Assembly (NCBI GenBank): GCA_016710465.1
Contig: JADJVS010000016.1
Span: 744,001-808,000 of the forward strand
Source of the DNA: Sulfuritalea sp.
GTDB taxonomy: Bacteria; Pseudomonadota; Gammaproteobacteria; Burkholderiales; Rhodocyclaceae
Length of the DNA: 64,000 nucleotides
Direction of reading: 5' to 3'
Below are positions 8,651-17,855 of this stretch, one piece after another. The first letter of the stretch is position 1. Each line of letters starts with the position of its first letter. Below the pieces are notes generated by a model. The model ran no database searches and was not told where the DNA came from. It saw nothing but the letters and a program-made list of their open reading frames with translations. Both the position numbers and the translations under genes were made by a program.

Positions 8651-10170
8651 CAGCGCAGCGCCCGCAATCTGCCGTCGGTTTGCGGCGCGATCGTGCCGGC
8701 GCGTTCCATGGCCTCGAGCAGGACTTCGGTCTCCAGCGGCGAGCCCTCCGCCGCGCGCAGTACCGGCAGGCCCTTGAGCACGGCGTAACCGTCGCCGCCG
8801 CCGGCGAGATAGTTGGAGGTGGCGAGGCGATAGCCGGCGTCGTCGCGCAGTGCTTGTCCGTTGGCCATCAAGTCGACGATGCGTTGGCCCTTGGGCCGGG
8901 ACGGGTCATAGACGATGCGCAGGCCCGAGGCATGCGGCAGCGCCCCGCTTTGCCCCTGCGTCACGCGGCGGTCGATGCCGTGTTCCAGGGCCGCGCGCAG
9001 TTGCGCGCCGGTGACCGAGAGCAGCAGCAGCGGGTTCTGGAAGGGCAGCAGCGCCAGCACGTCGCGGCGCGTGATGGCACCGGGGCCAAGCACGGCATCA
9101 CTGCGAAAGCCGCCGGCGTTGAGCAAGGAAATGTCGGCGCCCATGGCCGCTCGCACGGCATCGGCGGCGAAGTTGGCGATGTTGGATTCGCCACGGCGCA
9201 GGGTCTCTCCACGCGCGTCCAGCGCCACCGTGGTTTCGGCGACGCGCTCGTTGAGGCGTTGGCCCAGCCCGCGCTCGATATCGGCGGCCAGCGCAAGGAC
9301 GCCCGCATCCTCGGGCCAGCGCGCGTCGACCGGCAACAGATCCCAGGCCATGCCGATAAGGCGGTGGCCCGAGACCTCGCGCGCGAAACGCAGGCGCACA
9401 TGCAGCGCGTCGCGCGCGTCCGAACCGGCCTTGAAGATCGGCGTGCGCCCGGCCATTTCGGTAATCAGGTGGTGCTCGTGGCCACCGAGGATCAGGTCGA
9501 CCACGCCTGCGGCGGCGATCTCGCGGTCCTCGGCGAGATTGTTGTGGGTCAGCGCCACCACGGCCGCCGCGCCCTGCGCGCGCAGCGCGGCGGCTTCGCG
9601 CCGGGCGGCGACGAGCAGCCCGGTGAAGCGGATGCCGGGGCCGGGCTTGGACAGCGTGACGGTATCGGGCGTGATCAAGCCGAGAAAGCCGATGCGCACC
9701 CCGCCCACCTCGCGCAACGCGGATGCCCTGAGCATGGGCAGCGGCGGCTCGGCTTCGATGTTGGCCGCCAACCAGGGAAAGCGCGACTCGGCGAAGCGCT
9801 CGCGCGCCACCTCCGGCCCGTAGTCGAACTCGTGGTTGCCCGGCACGGCGAAGTCCAGGCGCATCGCGTTCCAGGCGCGCATCATCTGCGCCCCCTTGAA
9901 CAGGCCGGACTCGACGCCGGGCGAGAGCGTGTCGCCGCCGAAGACGAAGAGCGTGGCCGGATGCCCACGGCGCAGGGTCTCGACCAGCCCCGCCAGCCGC
10001 GCCAGGCCGCCACGCGGCGCCTTGGAGTCAACAGGCGCGATCTGGTAGATGTCATTCACATGGACGATGCCGACCTCGATGTCGGCGGTGCGGTCCTGCG
10101 CATAACCAGCGACGACGAGCCCGGACAGGAGGACCAGGGCATAACGAAGAAGAATGGCGGCAGGTGGCAT
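8650..10170 (-). CDS. Periplasmic 5'-nucleotidase/2',3'-cyclic phosphodiesterase (UshA/NadN family)
   Basis: A 506-aa protein with a Sec signal peptide (MPPAAILLRYALVLLSGLVVAGYA). The N-terminal metallophosphoesterase domain shows VHVNDIYQI, FGGDTLSPG, VPGNHEFDYG, THNN and GGHEHH, the di-metal ligands. The C-terminal 5_nucleotid_C domain has NIAxFAAD and NAGGFR substrate-stacking elements. It hydrolyses nucleotides in the periplasm. The coupled nupC supports a nucleotide-salvage role. Confidence 0.87.
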   Translation of the reverse strand: MPPAAILLRYALVLLSGLVVAGYAQDRTADIEVGIVHVNDIYQIAPVDSKAPRGGLARLAGLVETLRRGHPATLFVFGGDTLSPGVESGLFKGAQMMRAWNAMRLDFAVPGNHEFDYGPEVARERFAESRFPWLAANIEAEPPLPMLRASALREVGGVRIGFLGLITPDTVTLSKPGPGIRFTGLLVAARREAAALRAQGAAAVVALTHNNLAEDREIAAAGVVDLILGGHEHHLITEMAGRTPIFKAGSDARDALHVRLRFAREVSGHRLIGMAWDLLPVDARWPEDAGVLALAADIERGLGQRLNERVAETTVALDARGETLRRGESNIANFAADAVRAAMGADISLLNAGGFRSDAVLGPGAITRRDVLALLPFQNPLLLLSVTGAQLRAALEHGIDRRVTQGQSGALPHASGLRIVYDPSRPKGQRIVDLMANGQALRDDAGYRLATSNYLAGGGDGYAVLKGLPVLRAAEGSPLETEVLLEAMERAGTIAPQTDGRLRALR

Positions 10171-10304
10171 GGCCGCAAGATTCTACGATAGCCCGTCAAG
10201 GCGCGCGGGTGAGGCTAACGCGGCATCGGCTACCGCTGGAGCGGCTTGCTATTCCTTTCGCATTTGTGACATCATCATTGCCCGCCACCTTGAAAGGAGT
10301 CGCC

Positions 10305-11792
10305 ATGGACACGAAACGTCGCCAGTTGCTCAGGATCGCCGCGGCAGGCGTCGGCATGGGCTTCGCCGCATCTCCCCTGGAAGCCCTTGCCTGCCGACCG
10401 ACAACCCCGGCCAAGCCGAATCACCTTTTGATCGACGTGCATTGCCATATCTTCAATGCCGACGACTTGGCGGTACGCGGCTTCGCCAACCACATCTTCA
10501 TGCATACCTCGGGACGCGGCGTACTCAATATCGGCAACTGGCTTTCACAGATGGTCGACTGGCTTGGCCAGCTTTCGGCGCCGGGAATTCGCACCGAAAC
10601 GCGCTTGCTGGAAAGCATACTTACCGGGCGAGTGGACCCCTACGATGCATATTGTCGAGTCGAACATCCCCACGGCGGCATACTTGCCCAGGCCAGCAAC
10701 TACCGACTGCACAACGCGCTGGCAATGATGGCGCTCTATCCGGAGACCGACCTCTTCGTACCGGCGATGGTGGACATGGATGCCCACCTCGGCGACCAGG
10801 CGCTGGTGACACCGCGCCAGCAGGTTGACCTGATGGAATACATCTTCGTCATTACCGGCGGCCGCTTCCACGGCTACGCGGCCTTCGATCCGCTGCGCCA
10901 GGTGCGGTACGACGAAAAGCGGCCGAACGGCCGCGACTCGCCGTTGTCACCGCTCAGAATCGTCAAACGTGCGGTGATGGAACAGGGATTCGTCGGCATC
11001 AAGCTGTATCCCCCGATGGGCTTTCGCCCGATCGGCAACGCGGCTCTGGACGGCTGCAAAGGCATCAATCCGCGTGCGCCGAAGTACGACGCGGTATTGC
11101 GCGAGCTGTTCGACTGGTGCGCGACCGAGCGCGTTCCCGTGATCACCCACTGCAACGATTCGAACCACGCCAATGTCCATGACTCGGAAAACTCTGAGTG
11201 CCAGCACGTCGGCTCTCCTCGGCAGTGGGCCCAGCTATACGAAAGCCATCCGGAATACAGAGGGCACCTGAAGGTGGACCTTGGGCATTTCGGCCGCGCC
11301 GATATGCACTCGCGTAACCGGCTCAAGCTGCTGGACGCCGAGCGGGAAAATTGGCCGAATGCACCGGACCTTGCCAGGCAGCATGCGGAAGACATGAAGG
11401 AAGCGGCGGGATTCATCGCCGCCATGGCCGCCCATCCGGAGTCGCTGTTTGCCGACCTTTCCAACTATGACACGCTCGACACCGACCGCCTGCGCAAGGC
11501 TTTCAGCAAGGACATGCGCGAGATGATCGCGGCACATCCCCATCTCGCCAGGCAATTGATGTACGGCACCGACTGGTTCATGACGCCGCAGGGTGCGGTC
11601 CCTTACCTGGACAATATGCGCGATGCGCTTCCCCCGGATCGTCACGGGCCGTTCTACGGCGCGAATGCCGCACGTTTCCTCGGACTGAGGCGCGGCGAAG
11701 CGACGCGCCGCCGGCTGGAAGCGTTTTACCGCAAATGGGGCATTGCCGACCCGGATTGGTTCCAGCGCGTCGACTCGACCCCGGCAGGCTGA
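10305..11792 (+). CDS. Exported amidohydrolase-family metal-dependent hydrolase
   Basis: A 495-aa protein. ATG 10305 is preferred because AAAGGAGT lies seven bases upstream and the sequence then begins MDTKRRQLLRIAAAGVGMGFA, a twin-arginine-like signal. The frame is open from 10164 without a ribosome site. The amidohydrolase barrel (PF04909 type) is marked by DVHCHIF near residue 45, GIKLYPPMGF, the THCND metal histidine and MYGTDWFM with the late Asp. Substrate is unknown. It stands alone between the divergent 5'-nucleotidase and the HIT gene. Confidence 0.72.
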   Translation: MDTKRRQLLRIAAAGVGMGFAASPLEALACRPTTPAKPNHLLIDVHCHIFNADDLAVRGFANHIFMHTSGRGVLNIGNWLSQMVDWLGQLSAPGIRTETRLLESILTGRVDPYDAYCRVEHPHGGILAQASNYRLHNALAMMALYPETDLFVPAMVDMDAHLGDQALVTPRQQVDLMEYIFVITGGRFHGYAAFDPLRQVRYDEKRPNGRDSPLSPLRIVKRAVMEQGFVGIKLYPPMGFRPIGNAALDGCKGINPRAPKYDAVLRELFDWCATERVPVITHCNDSNHANVHDSENSECQHVGSPRQWAQLYESHPEYRGHLKVDLGHFGRADMHSRNRLKLLDAERENWPNAPDLARQHAEDMKEAAGFIAAMAAHPESLFADLSNYDTLDTDRLRKAFSKDMREMIAAHPHLARQLMYGTDWFMTPQGAVPYLDNMRDALPPDRHGPFYGANAARFLGLRRGEATRRRLEAFYRKWGIADPDWFQRVDSTPAG

Positions 11793-11842
11793 AACGCAGC
11801 AACGCGGACTATCATTGGCTGACCCCAAGCCCTGTCGTCGCC

Positions 11843-12286
11843 ATGCCCAACTTCATCGACCCCACCCCGCCCGGGCATTGCCTCTTCTGCCGTCTGATTG
11901 CCGGCGAGATTCCGGCCACCCGTGTCTACGAGGACGACATCACGCTGGCTTTCATGGACCTCGGCCAGGTCAACCCCGGTCACGTGCTGGTGGCGGTGAA
12001 GCGCCACGCCGCCACCCTGCTCGACCTGACGCCCGACGAGGCCGCGGCGGCAATGCGCATGGCGCAGAAGATCGCCCGCGCCGCCAAGGATACCTTTGAC
12101 CCACCCGGCATCACGCTGCTGCAGGCCAACGGCAAGGAAGGCGAGCAGACGGTGTTCCATTTCCACCTGCACGTGGTGCCGCGCCATGCCGGCGATGGCA
12201 TTACCTTCACCTGGCCGCGCAAGGACCCGTCGCGGGAAACGCTGGAAGCGCATGCGGCGCGGCTGCGCGCGGCCATGGCCGACTGA
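11843..12286 (+). CDS. HIT family nucleotide-binding protein
   Basis: A 147-aa protein starting MPNFIDPTPPGHCLFCRLI. It has the zinc-type CxxC plus late His common in bacterial HIT proteins and the triad HFHLHVVPR. These are nucleoside-monophosphate hydrolases or transferases acting on AMP-lysine or dinucleotide substrates. The longer frame from 11735 overlaps the amidohydrolase gene and is not needed. It ends at the dispersed repeat at 12286. Confidence 0.85.
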   Translation: MPNFIDPTPPGHCLFCRLIAGEIPATRVYEDDITLAFMDLGQVNPGHVLVAVKRHAATLLDLTPDEAAAAMRMAQKIARAAKDTFDPPGITLLQANGKEGEQTVFHFHLHVVPRHAGDGITFTWPRKDPSRETLEAHAARLRAAMAD

Positions 12287-12312
12287 GAGTCGGCGCCGGC
12301 GGCACGGCGATT
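12286..12312 (+). repeat. Short dispersed repeat between convergent genes
   Basis: AGAGTCGGCGCCGGC followed by GGCACGGCGATTC, starting on the last base of the HIT stop codon and ending 6 bp before the megL stop. Same orientation and position relative to a stop codon as the copy at 7383. Confidence 0.65.
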
Positions 12313-12318
12313 CCTGCC

Positions 12319-13515
12319 TCAGGCGGCGTCCAGCGCCTGCGCCACGTCGGCCAGCAGGTCGTCGAGGTCTTCCAGTCCGGCCGAGATGCGCACCAGGCCC
12401 TCGGCGATCAGATGCTCCTTGCGCTCTTCCGGCGTGTAAAAGGAATGCGTCATGCTCGCCGGGTGCTGGGCCAGGCTTTCGGCATCACCCAGGCTGACGG
12501 CGCGGGTGATCAGTTGCAGCGCATTCATGAAGCGCCGACCGGCCTCGATGCCGCCCCTCAGTTCGAAGGCCAGCATGCCGCCGGGCAGCTTCATCTGGCG
12601 TCGCGCCAGTTCGCGCTGCGGGAATGACGCCAGCCCCGGGTAGTGGCAGACCTCGACCTTGGGATGTCGGGCGAGGAACTCGGCGATGCCCTGGGCATTC
12701 TCACTGTGGCGGTGCATGCGCAGTGACAGGGTCTTGATCCCGCGCAGGATGAGAAAGGCGTCTTGCGAGGACATCACCGCGCCGGTCATGTCCTTGAGGC
12801 CGTGGAAGCGCACCTGCAGCAGCGGCTCCTTCGGGCCGACGATGACGCCGGCGATCAGGTCGCCGTGGCCGCCGAGGTACTTGGTCGCGGAGTGCAGCAC
12901 GTAGTCGGCCCCAAGTTCGATCGGGCGTTGCAGGTAGGGGGTGCAGTAGGTGTTGTCCACCACGGTCAGCGCGTCATGGCGGCGGGCAATGGCGGAAATC
13001 GCCGGGATGTCGACCAGGCGCATGTTCGGGTTGGCTGGCGACTCGAAGAACACCAGCTTCGTCTGCTTGCTGATCGCGGCTTCGAGATTTCGCGGATCGG
13101 TCAGGTCGAGGTGGGTGATCCTGACGCCGAACTTGGCCAACCCGTGGTTGAGGAAGCCGAAGGTGCAGCCGTAGAGCGTCTTGTCGGCGATCACTTCGTC
13201 GCCGGGTGCGAGCAGGGTCCACAGCAGTGAAGTGGTGGCGCCCTGGCCCGAGCCGGTAACCACGGCGGCCTCGCCGCCTTCGAGGTCGGCGAGGCGTTGC
13301 TCCAGCAGGTGGGTGGTCGGGTTGCCGACGCGCGAATAGACGAAGCCGGCCTGTTCGCCGGCGAAGCGCGCGGCGCCATCCTCCACCGTGGGAAAGGTAT
13401 AGGTGGAGCTCAGGTAGACCGGCGGGTTCAGCGACCCCTGCCCCGCATAGGGGTCGTAGGCGTGGTGGATGGCGCGCGTGTTGAAGCCCTTGCGGGGTGA
13501 GTTTTCCGTGCTCAT
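12319..13515 (-). CDS. megL: Methionine gamma-lyase-like PLP enzyme
   Basis: A 398-aa Cys/Met-metabolism PLP enzyme. The PLP lysine is in HSATKYLGGHGD. The segment DKTLYGCTFGF places Cys117 at the position of the catalytic Cys116 of Pseudomonas putida methionine gamma-lyase, and the overall sequence (GFNTRAIHHAYDP, ESPANPNM, RFMNALQLITRAVSLGDAESLAQHPASMTHS) follows that enzyme closely. Reaction: L-methionine to methanethiol, ammonia and 2-oxobutyrate. O-succinylhomoserine sulfhydrylase (MetZ) is the alternative annotation, but the Cys argues for the lyase. A small gene (13542) precedes it by 26 bp. Confidence 0.75.
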   Translation of the reverse strand: MSTENSPRKGFNTRAIHHAYDPYAGQGSLNPPVYLSSTYTFPTVEDGAARFAGEQAGFVYSRVGNPTTHLLEQRLADLEGGEAAVVTGSGQGATTSLLWTLLAPGDEVIADKTLYGCTFGFLNHGLAKFGVRITHLDLTDPRNLEAAISKQTKLVFFESPANPNMRLVDIPAISAIARRHDALTVVDNTYCTPYLQRPIELGADYVLHSATKYLGGHGDLIAGVIVGPKEPLLQVRFHGLKDMTGAVMSSQDAFLILRGIKTLSLRMHRHSENAQGIAEFLARHPKVEVCHYPGLASFPQRELARRQMKLPGGMLAFELRGGIEAGRRFMNALQLITRAVSLGDAESLAQHPASMTHSFYTPEERKEHLIAEGLVRISAGLEDLDDLLADVAQALDAA

Positions 13516-13541
13516 GGCGAGTTTCCTTTTCTGGCGGCGCG

Positions 13542-13724
13542 TCAGCGGCGCGGGCTCATGTGATGGCTTGCGGCACGGCGCGCGAATTCCTTGCGGATCA
13601 GGTTGTCAACCTCGCGTATCCACTCGTGCAGTTTGAGCACCGCCGGCGGCGACCACTGGCCGAGGTCGCCGATCTCGGCATTGAGCTTGTCGATGACTGC
13701 GTCCATCTGTTCCACGCTTTTCAT
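13542..13724 (-). CDS. Small charged helical protein, 60 aa
   Basis: MKSVEQMDAVIDKLNAEIGD, with GAAAGG eight bases upstream of the ATG. It is predicted mostly helical (LHEWIREVDNLIRKEFARR) and soluble. Coding quality and ribosome site support a real gene. It lies 26 bp upstream of megL on the same strand and may be cotranscribed. Function unknown. Confidence 0.55.
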   Translation of the reverse strand: MKSVEQMDAVIDKLNAEIGDLGQWSPPAVLKLHEWIREVDNLIRKEFARRAASHHMSPRR

Positions 13725-13861
13725 GCCAAACCTTTCTCACTTTTCGTCAAGTTCCTGATGATTCATGGCATTTCCGTGACTTTTGCCCTGTATCGGGGCA
13801 ACTCCGGAGACGTAGTCTTTTCTCCAGATGCCGCAACCCGCTGGTGATCCAGCGCATTCCC

Positions 13862-16660
13862 ATGTCCCGATATTCACTCAGCCTCAAGTCGAAGCTCAGT
13901 TTATTTACCGCGCTGCTGTTCGTCAGCACGGTAATGGTACTGGCATTCAAGCTGGAACGGGAAGTCCGCAATGAGTTCGAGACGGCGCTGACGGCACAGC
14001 AGTTCCTGCGCGTGCAGCGCGTCGCCGACAGCCTCGACACCAGCGCCAGGGAGCGACTCGGCACGCTGGCCGAAACGGCGCGTGCGATCAAGCCGCAATG
14101 GATTGCCAACCCGGCGCGCCTGAGCCAGTTCCTCGCCGAAGGCAGCCTCCATCATCGCGGTTTCAGCGGCGGCCTGCGCGTGGTCGCGGCCGACGGCACG
14201 ACGCTGGCGCTCAGCCCGCGGTTTGGCGACACCGAGGACATCGAGCTCGCCTCGCGCGAGTTCTTCCGCAAGATCGTCCATCTCGGCATTCCGGCGATCG
14301 GCGCGCCGCTGCGCGACAACGTCGACCGCCAGCCGCTGCTGCGGATGGGGGCGCCGATCCGCGATGCCGACGGCCGCGTGGTGGCGGCCCTGGTGGGTAC
14401 CGTGCGGATACTGGTCGACGACTTGTTCGCCGAAGTGAAGGCCGGCCGCTTGCGCGCCGAGGAAGGCTTGCACGTCGTCTCGCTCAAGGACGAAACCTTC
14501 GTTGCCTCCACCGACCCGGCCCTGGTGCTGAGCGGACTGCCGGCCAAGGGCGGCGGGCGCATGCTGGATCGCTACCGAGACGGCCACGAGGGCTCCGGCG
14601 TCGGCCCCGGCATCAAGGGCGAGCAAGAGCTCAGTTCGGCGCGGCGCATGCGCACGGCGGGCTGGACGGTGATCGCCACCTTGCCCACCGGGATTGCCTT
14701 CGAATCCATCAACTCGATCCGCGACAAGATCTACTTTGGCGCCATCCTTTCCTCGCTGATCATTCCCATCCTGCTCTGGCTCTACCTGCACGGCCAGCTC
14801 ACGCCCCTGTCGCGGGCGGCGAAAACCCTGGATGAGATGACGCAGGGCCGGATGCCACTGCAACCGCTGCTGGCCGAGGGCAGCAAGGAAATCCGCCGCT
14901 TGCTGCACAGCTTCAACCTGCTGCAGTCGCACATCAACGAACAGAAGACCTCGCTCAACGAAAGCGCGGAAAAGCTGCGCCTCTCCGCCAAGGTATTCGA
15001 GAGCAGTTGCGAAAGCATCGTCATCGCCGACGCCGCGATGCGCATCGTCTCGGTCAACCGCGCCTTCACCGAGATGACCGGCCATGCGGGCGACGAAGTC
15101 GTTGGGCGCTCGCTGCGCATGCTTGCCGCCGATCAGGGCGACGACCAGTTCGCCACCCTGGTCGGGCAACATCTGCGCAGCGCCGAACACTGGCAGGGTG
15201 AAGTCCTGCACCGACGCAAGAGCGGGGAGACCTACCCGGCCTGGCTGCATGTCTCCGCAATTCGCGACGCGGAGGGCCGACCGGGCCACTATGTCTTCGG
15301 CTTCCTCGACATCAGCGATCGCAAACAGGCCGAAGAGCGCATCGAGTACATGGCCTTCCACGACCCGCTCACCGGCCTGCCCAACCGCCGTTTGGCGATG
15401 GAACGCCTGGAGCTGGCGATCACGCTGGCCGACCGCTCGCAAACCCGCACCGCGCTGGTGTTCCTCGATCTCGACAACTTCAAGACCATCAACGATTCCT
15501 TCGGCCATGCCGTCGGCGACCTGCTGCTGCAGGCGGTGGCCTCGCGCCTGATGCTGTGCATCCGCGACAGCGACACGATCTGCCGCCAGGGTGGCGACGA
15601 ATTCCTCATCGTGCTCGGCAACGTCGCCGACGCCGACGCCATCACCGTGGTGACCCGGAAGATCCTCGAAGCACTGGCCCCCACCTTCAACATCGAGGGC
15701 AAGGAACTCTCGACCTCGAGTTCGATCGGCATCGCGGTGTTCCCCGACGACGGGCGCGACATCGACACCCTGCTCAAGCGGGCCGACACGGCCATGTACC
15801 ACGCCAAGGAAGCCGGCCGCAATGCCTACAGCTTCTTCACCGAACAGATGAACCTCGATGCGGTGGAGCACCAGCAGGTCCGCGTCGGCCTGCTGCACGC
15901 CATGGAACGCGGCGAATTCCGCCTGCATTACCAGCCGCAGATCGACATCAACTCGGGCAAGGTGATCGGCGCCGAAGCGCTGATCCGCTGGCAGCATCCG
16001 GAGCGCGGCTTGTTGATGCCCGACCATTTCATCCGCATCGCCGAGGAAAGCGGGCTGATCGTGCCGATCGGCGCCTGGGTGCTGCGCGAAGCCTGCCGCC
16101 AGGCCGCGGCCTGGCGCAAGACCGGCCTGCCGCCGCTGGTAATCGCGGTCAATGTCTCGGCGATCCAGTTCAAGCGCGGCGACATCGAGGCCTGTGTGCG
16201 CCAGGCACTCGACGAATCCGGCCTGCCGGCCAATTGCCTGGAACTGGAACTCACCGAATCGGTGCTGATCCACGATACCGACAAGGTGCTGGCCACCGTG
16301 CAACGCCTGAAGGCACTGGGCGTGATGCTCTCGATCGACGACTTCGGTACCGGCTATTCCAGCCTGTCCTATCTCACGCGCTTCAAGGTCGACAAGCTGA
16401 AGATCGACCGTTCATTTGTCTGCGACCTGGAAAACCAGCCCGGCAACGCCTCGATGGTGCGGGCGATCATCCAGATGGCGCGGAGCCTGAACCTGACCAC
16501 CATCGCCGAGGGCGTCGAAGACGTCGAGCTGGTCAATTTCCTGCGTCGCCAGAACTGCCAGGAAGCCCAGGGGTATTACTATTCACGCCCCCTGGCGGCC
16601 ATCGAGTTTGCCCATTACCTGGCGCTGTCGCGCGCCCACACGGGCGTCCGCGCGGCCTGA
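13862..16660 (+). CDS. Membrane sensor with PAS, GGDEF and EAL domains (c-di-GMP turnover)
   Basis: A 932-aa protein from ATG 13862; a GTG at 13844 is an alternative. Order: membrane helix (about residues 10-28), periplasmic dCache-like sensor (about 30-285), second helix (YFGAILSSLIIPILLWLYL), HAMP-like linker, PAS (ESSCESIVIADAAMRIVSVNRAF), GGDEF and EAL. GGDEF is intact (RQGGDEF) with an RDSD inhibitory site five residues upstream. EAL is intact (GAEALIRW, ELTES, DDFGTGYSSL, KIDRSFV, IAEGVE). Both activities are therefore possible. It is convergent with ctaA. Confidence 0.88.
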   Translation: MSRYSLSLKSKLSLFTALLFVSTVMVLAFKLEREVRNEFETALTAQQFLRVQRVADSLDTSARERLGTLAETARAIKPQWIANPARLSQFLAEGSLHHRGFSGGLRVVAADGTTLALSPRFGDTEDIELASREFFRKIVHLGIPAIGAPLRDNVDRQPLLRMGAPIRDADGRVVAALVGTVRILVDDLFAEVKAGRLRAEEGLHVVSLKDETFVASTDPALVLSGLPAKGGGRMLDRYRDGHEGSGVGPGIKGEQELSSARRMRTAGWTVIATLPTGIAFESINSIRDKIYFGAILSSLIIPILLWLYLHGQLTPLSRAAKTLDEMTQGRMPLQPLLAEGSKEIRRLLHSFNLLQSHINEQKTSLNESAEKLRLSAKVFESSCESIVIADAAMRIVSVNRAFTEMTGHAGDEVVGRSLRMLAADQGDDQFATLVGQHLRSAEHWQGEVLHRRKSGETYPAWLHVSAIRDAEGRPGHYVFGFLDISDRKQAEERIEYMAFHDPLTGLPNRRLAMERLELAITLADRSQTRTALVFLDLDNFKTINDSFGHAVGDLLLQAVASRLMLCIRDSDTICRQGGDEFLIVLGNVADADAITVVTRKILEALAPTFNIEGKELSTSSSIGIAVFPDDGRDIDTLLKRADTAMYHAKEAGRNAYSFFTEQMNLDAVEHQQVRVGLLHAMERGEFRLHYQPQIDINSGKVIGAEALIRWQHPERGLLMPDHFIRIAEESGLIVPIGAWVLREACRQAAAWRKTGLPPLVIAVNVSAIQFKRGDIEACVRQALDESGLPANCLELELTESVLIHDTDKVLATVQRLKALGVMLSIDDFGTGYSSLSYLTRFKVDKLKIDRSFVCDLENQPGNASMVRAIIQMARSLNLTTIAEGVEDVELVNFLRRQNCQEAQGYYYSRPLAAIEFAHYLALSRAHTGVRAA

Positions 16661-16680
16661 ACGGGCCGCATGGCGGCTTC

Positions 16681-17622
16681 TCAGCCGCGGCCGGCCTTGA
16701 GCTTCAACAGCAGGTGCAGCCCGGCGGCAAGCAGGGCCGTGGCGCAGACGCTGTGCGCGACGGCCAGGCCGAGGCCAAAGCCGCTCAAGACCGTCAGCAC
16801 GCCGAGGGCGAACTGAACCAGCAACAGGACAAGCAGCGCGACGGCGCCACGCCGTGCCTCGGCGCGCGCGAGCGCCCGCAGGCCACCCAGCCCGAGCAGC
16901 AGCAGGGCCGCCAGCGCGCACCAGCGATGCAGCAGATGCAATGCCGCGCCACCGGCGTCGCCCAGCAGCGCCGGCGCGCTGATCGTGACGAATGGATACA
17001 AGGCGCCAAGGCCGGCGGCGGTGGGTAACCACGCGTCACCGCAGCCGGGCAGCGTGGGGCAGGCCGGCGCCGCATAGCGCGCGCCGACCAGCGCGCCCAG
17101 GGCGAAGGTCAACGCGAGGAAGCCGAGGCCGGCATGCAGCAGCGCCGCACCGCCGCGCCCTTGCCCGACTTTCGGCGCCGCCCCGCTCGCCGCGAGAAAG
17201 CAAGCCCACGACAACAGCACCAGGCCGGCGCCGCCCAGCATGTTGATGAATCCGGCCCAGACCCGCTGCGGATCGGCACTGAACAGGCCGACAAAGGTGA
17301 GCAGGATCATCAGTGCCAGCAGGGCTGCGGCCGGTCGCTTCGGCCCCGCGATGGGAACCGGACGCTGGCACTGCCAGACCAGCACAAAGCCGAGTACCAG
17401 CGCCAGCGAGGCAACGATGCGGTGCAGGATGCGCACGCCACCGCTGTGCGGATGCGCCGCGCCGGCAAGTATCTGGCCGTAGCACTCGGGCCAGGGCGCG
17501 CAACCGAGGCCGGCGCCGTTCAGGCGTATATAGGCGCTGACCGTCACGATCATCAGCGACAGCGCGGTCAGCGCCAGGGCAAGGTAGCGGATGCGGCGAA
17601 GGCGCGGGCCGGGTTGGTCCAT
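16681..17622 (-). CDS. ctaA: Heme A synthase (COX15/CtaA family)
   Basis: A 313-aa membrane protein with about eight helices. VSAYIRLNGAGLGCAPWPECYGQ carries the Cys-containing loop after helix 1; RILHRIVAS, LVGARYAAPACPTLPGCGDAW and LLHRWCALAA give the conserved heme-ligating histidines and second Cys pair. It converts heme O to heme A for cytochrome oxidase. No cytochrome oxidase or ctaB genes are in the window, so it stands apart from its usual cluster. Divergent from the decarboxylase operon; a GGCGTA-CTT-TACGCC palindrome (17660-17674) lies in the 233-bp spacer. Confidence 0.85.
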   Translation of the reverse strand: MDQPGPRLRRIRYLALALTALSLMIVTVSAYIRLNGAGLGCAPWPECYGQILAGAAHPHSGGVRILHRIVASLALVLGFVLVWQCQRPVPIAGPKRPAAALLALMILLTFVGLFSADPQRVWAGFINMLGGAGLVLLSWACFLAASGAAPKVGQGRGGAALLHAGLGFLALTFALGALVGARYAAPACPTLPGCGDAWLPTAAGLGALYPFVTISAPALLGDAGGAALHLLHRWCALAALLLLGLGGLRALARAEARRGAVALLVLLLVQFALGVLTVLSGFGLGLAVAHSVCATALLAAGLHLLLKLKAGRG

Positions 17623-17855
17623 GGTGCGGCGGGCCTGTCGGCCGGAAAAGTGGAAGGTAGGCGTACTTTACGCCCAGCGTGGCGCTTCGGTAGTGGATCA
17701 TGGCCATCGCGCGCAACGTGGCAATATCCGGGTGCCGGTGTCGGGTACTGGCTATGCGCGACGAATTTCTCCATACTAGCGGCGGCGCATCGGCGATCCT
17801 GGCGCACCACATCCGCTTCGCTCCACCGTCCCACGAAACGCCGACTGGAGGCCAG

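Noticed and set aside
13901..16303. 800-aa minus-strand open frame opposite the GGDEF/EAL gene
   Set aside because: Shadow frame; GGDEF and EAL motifs are all on the plus strand.
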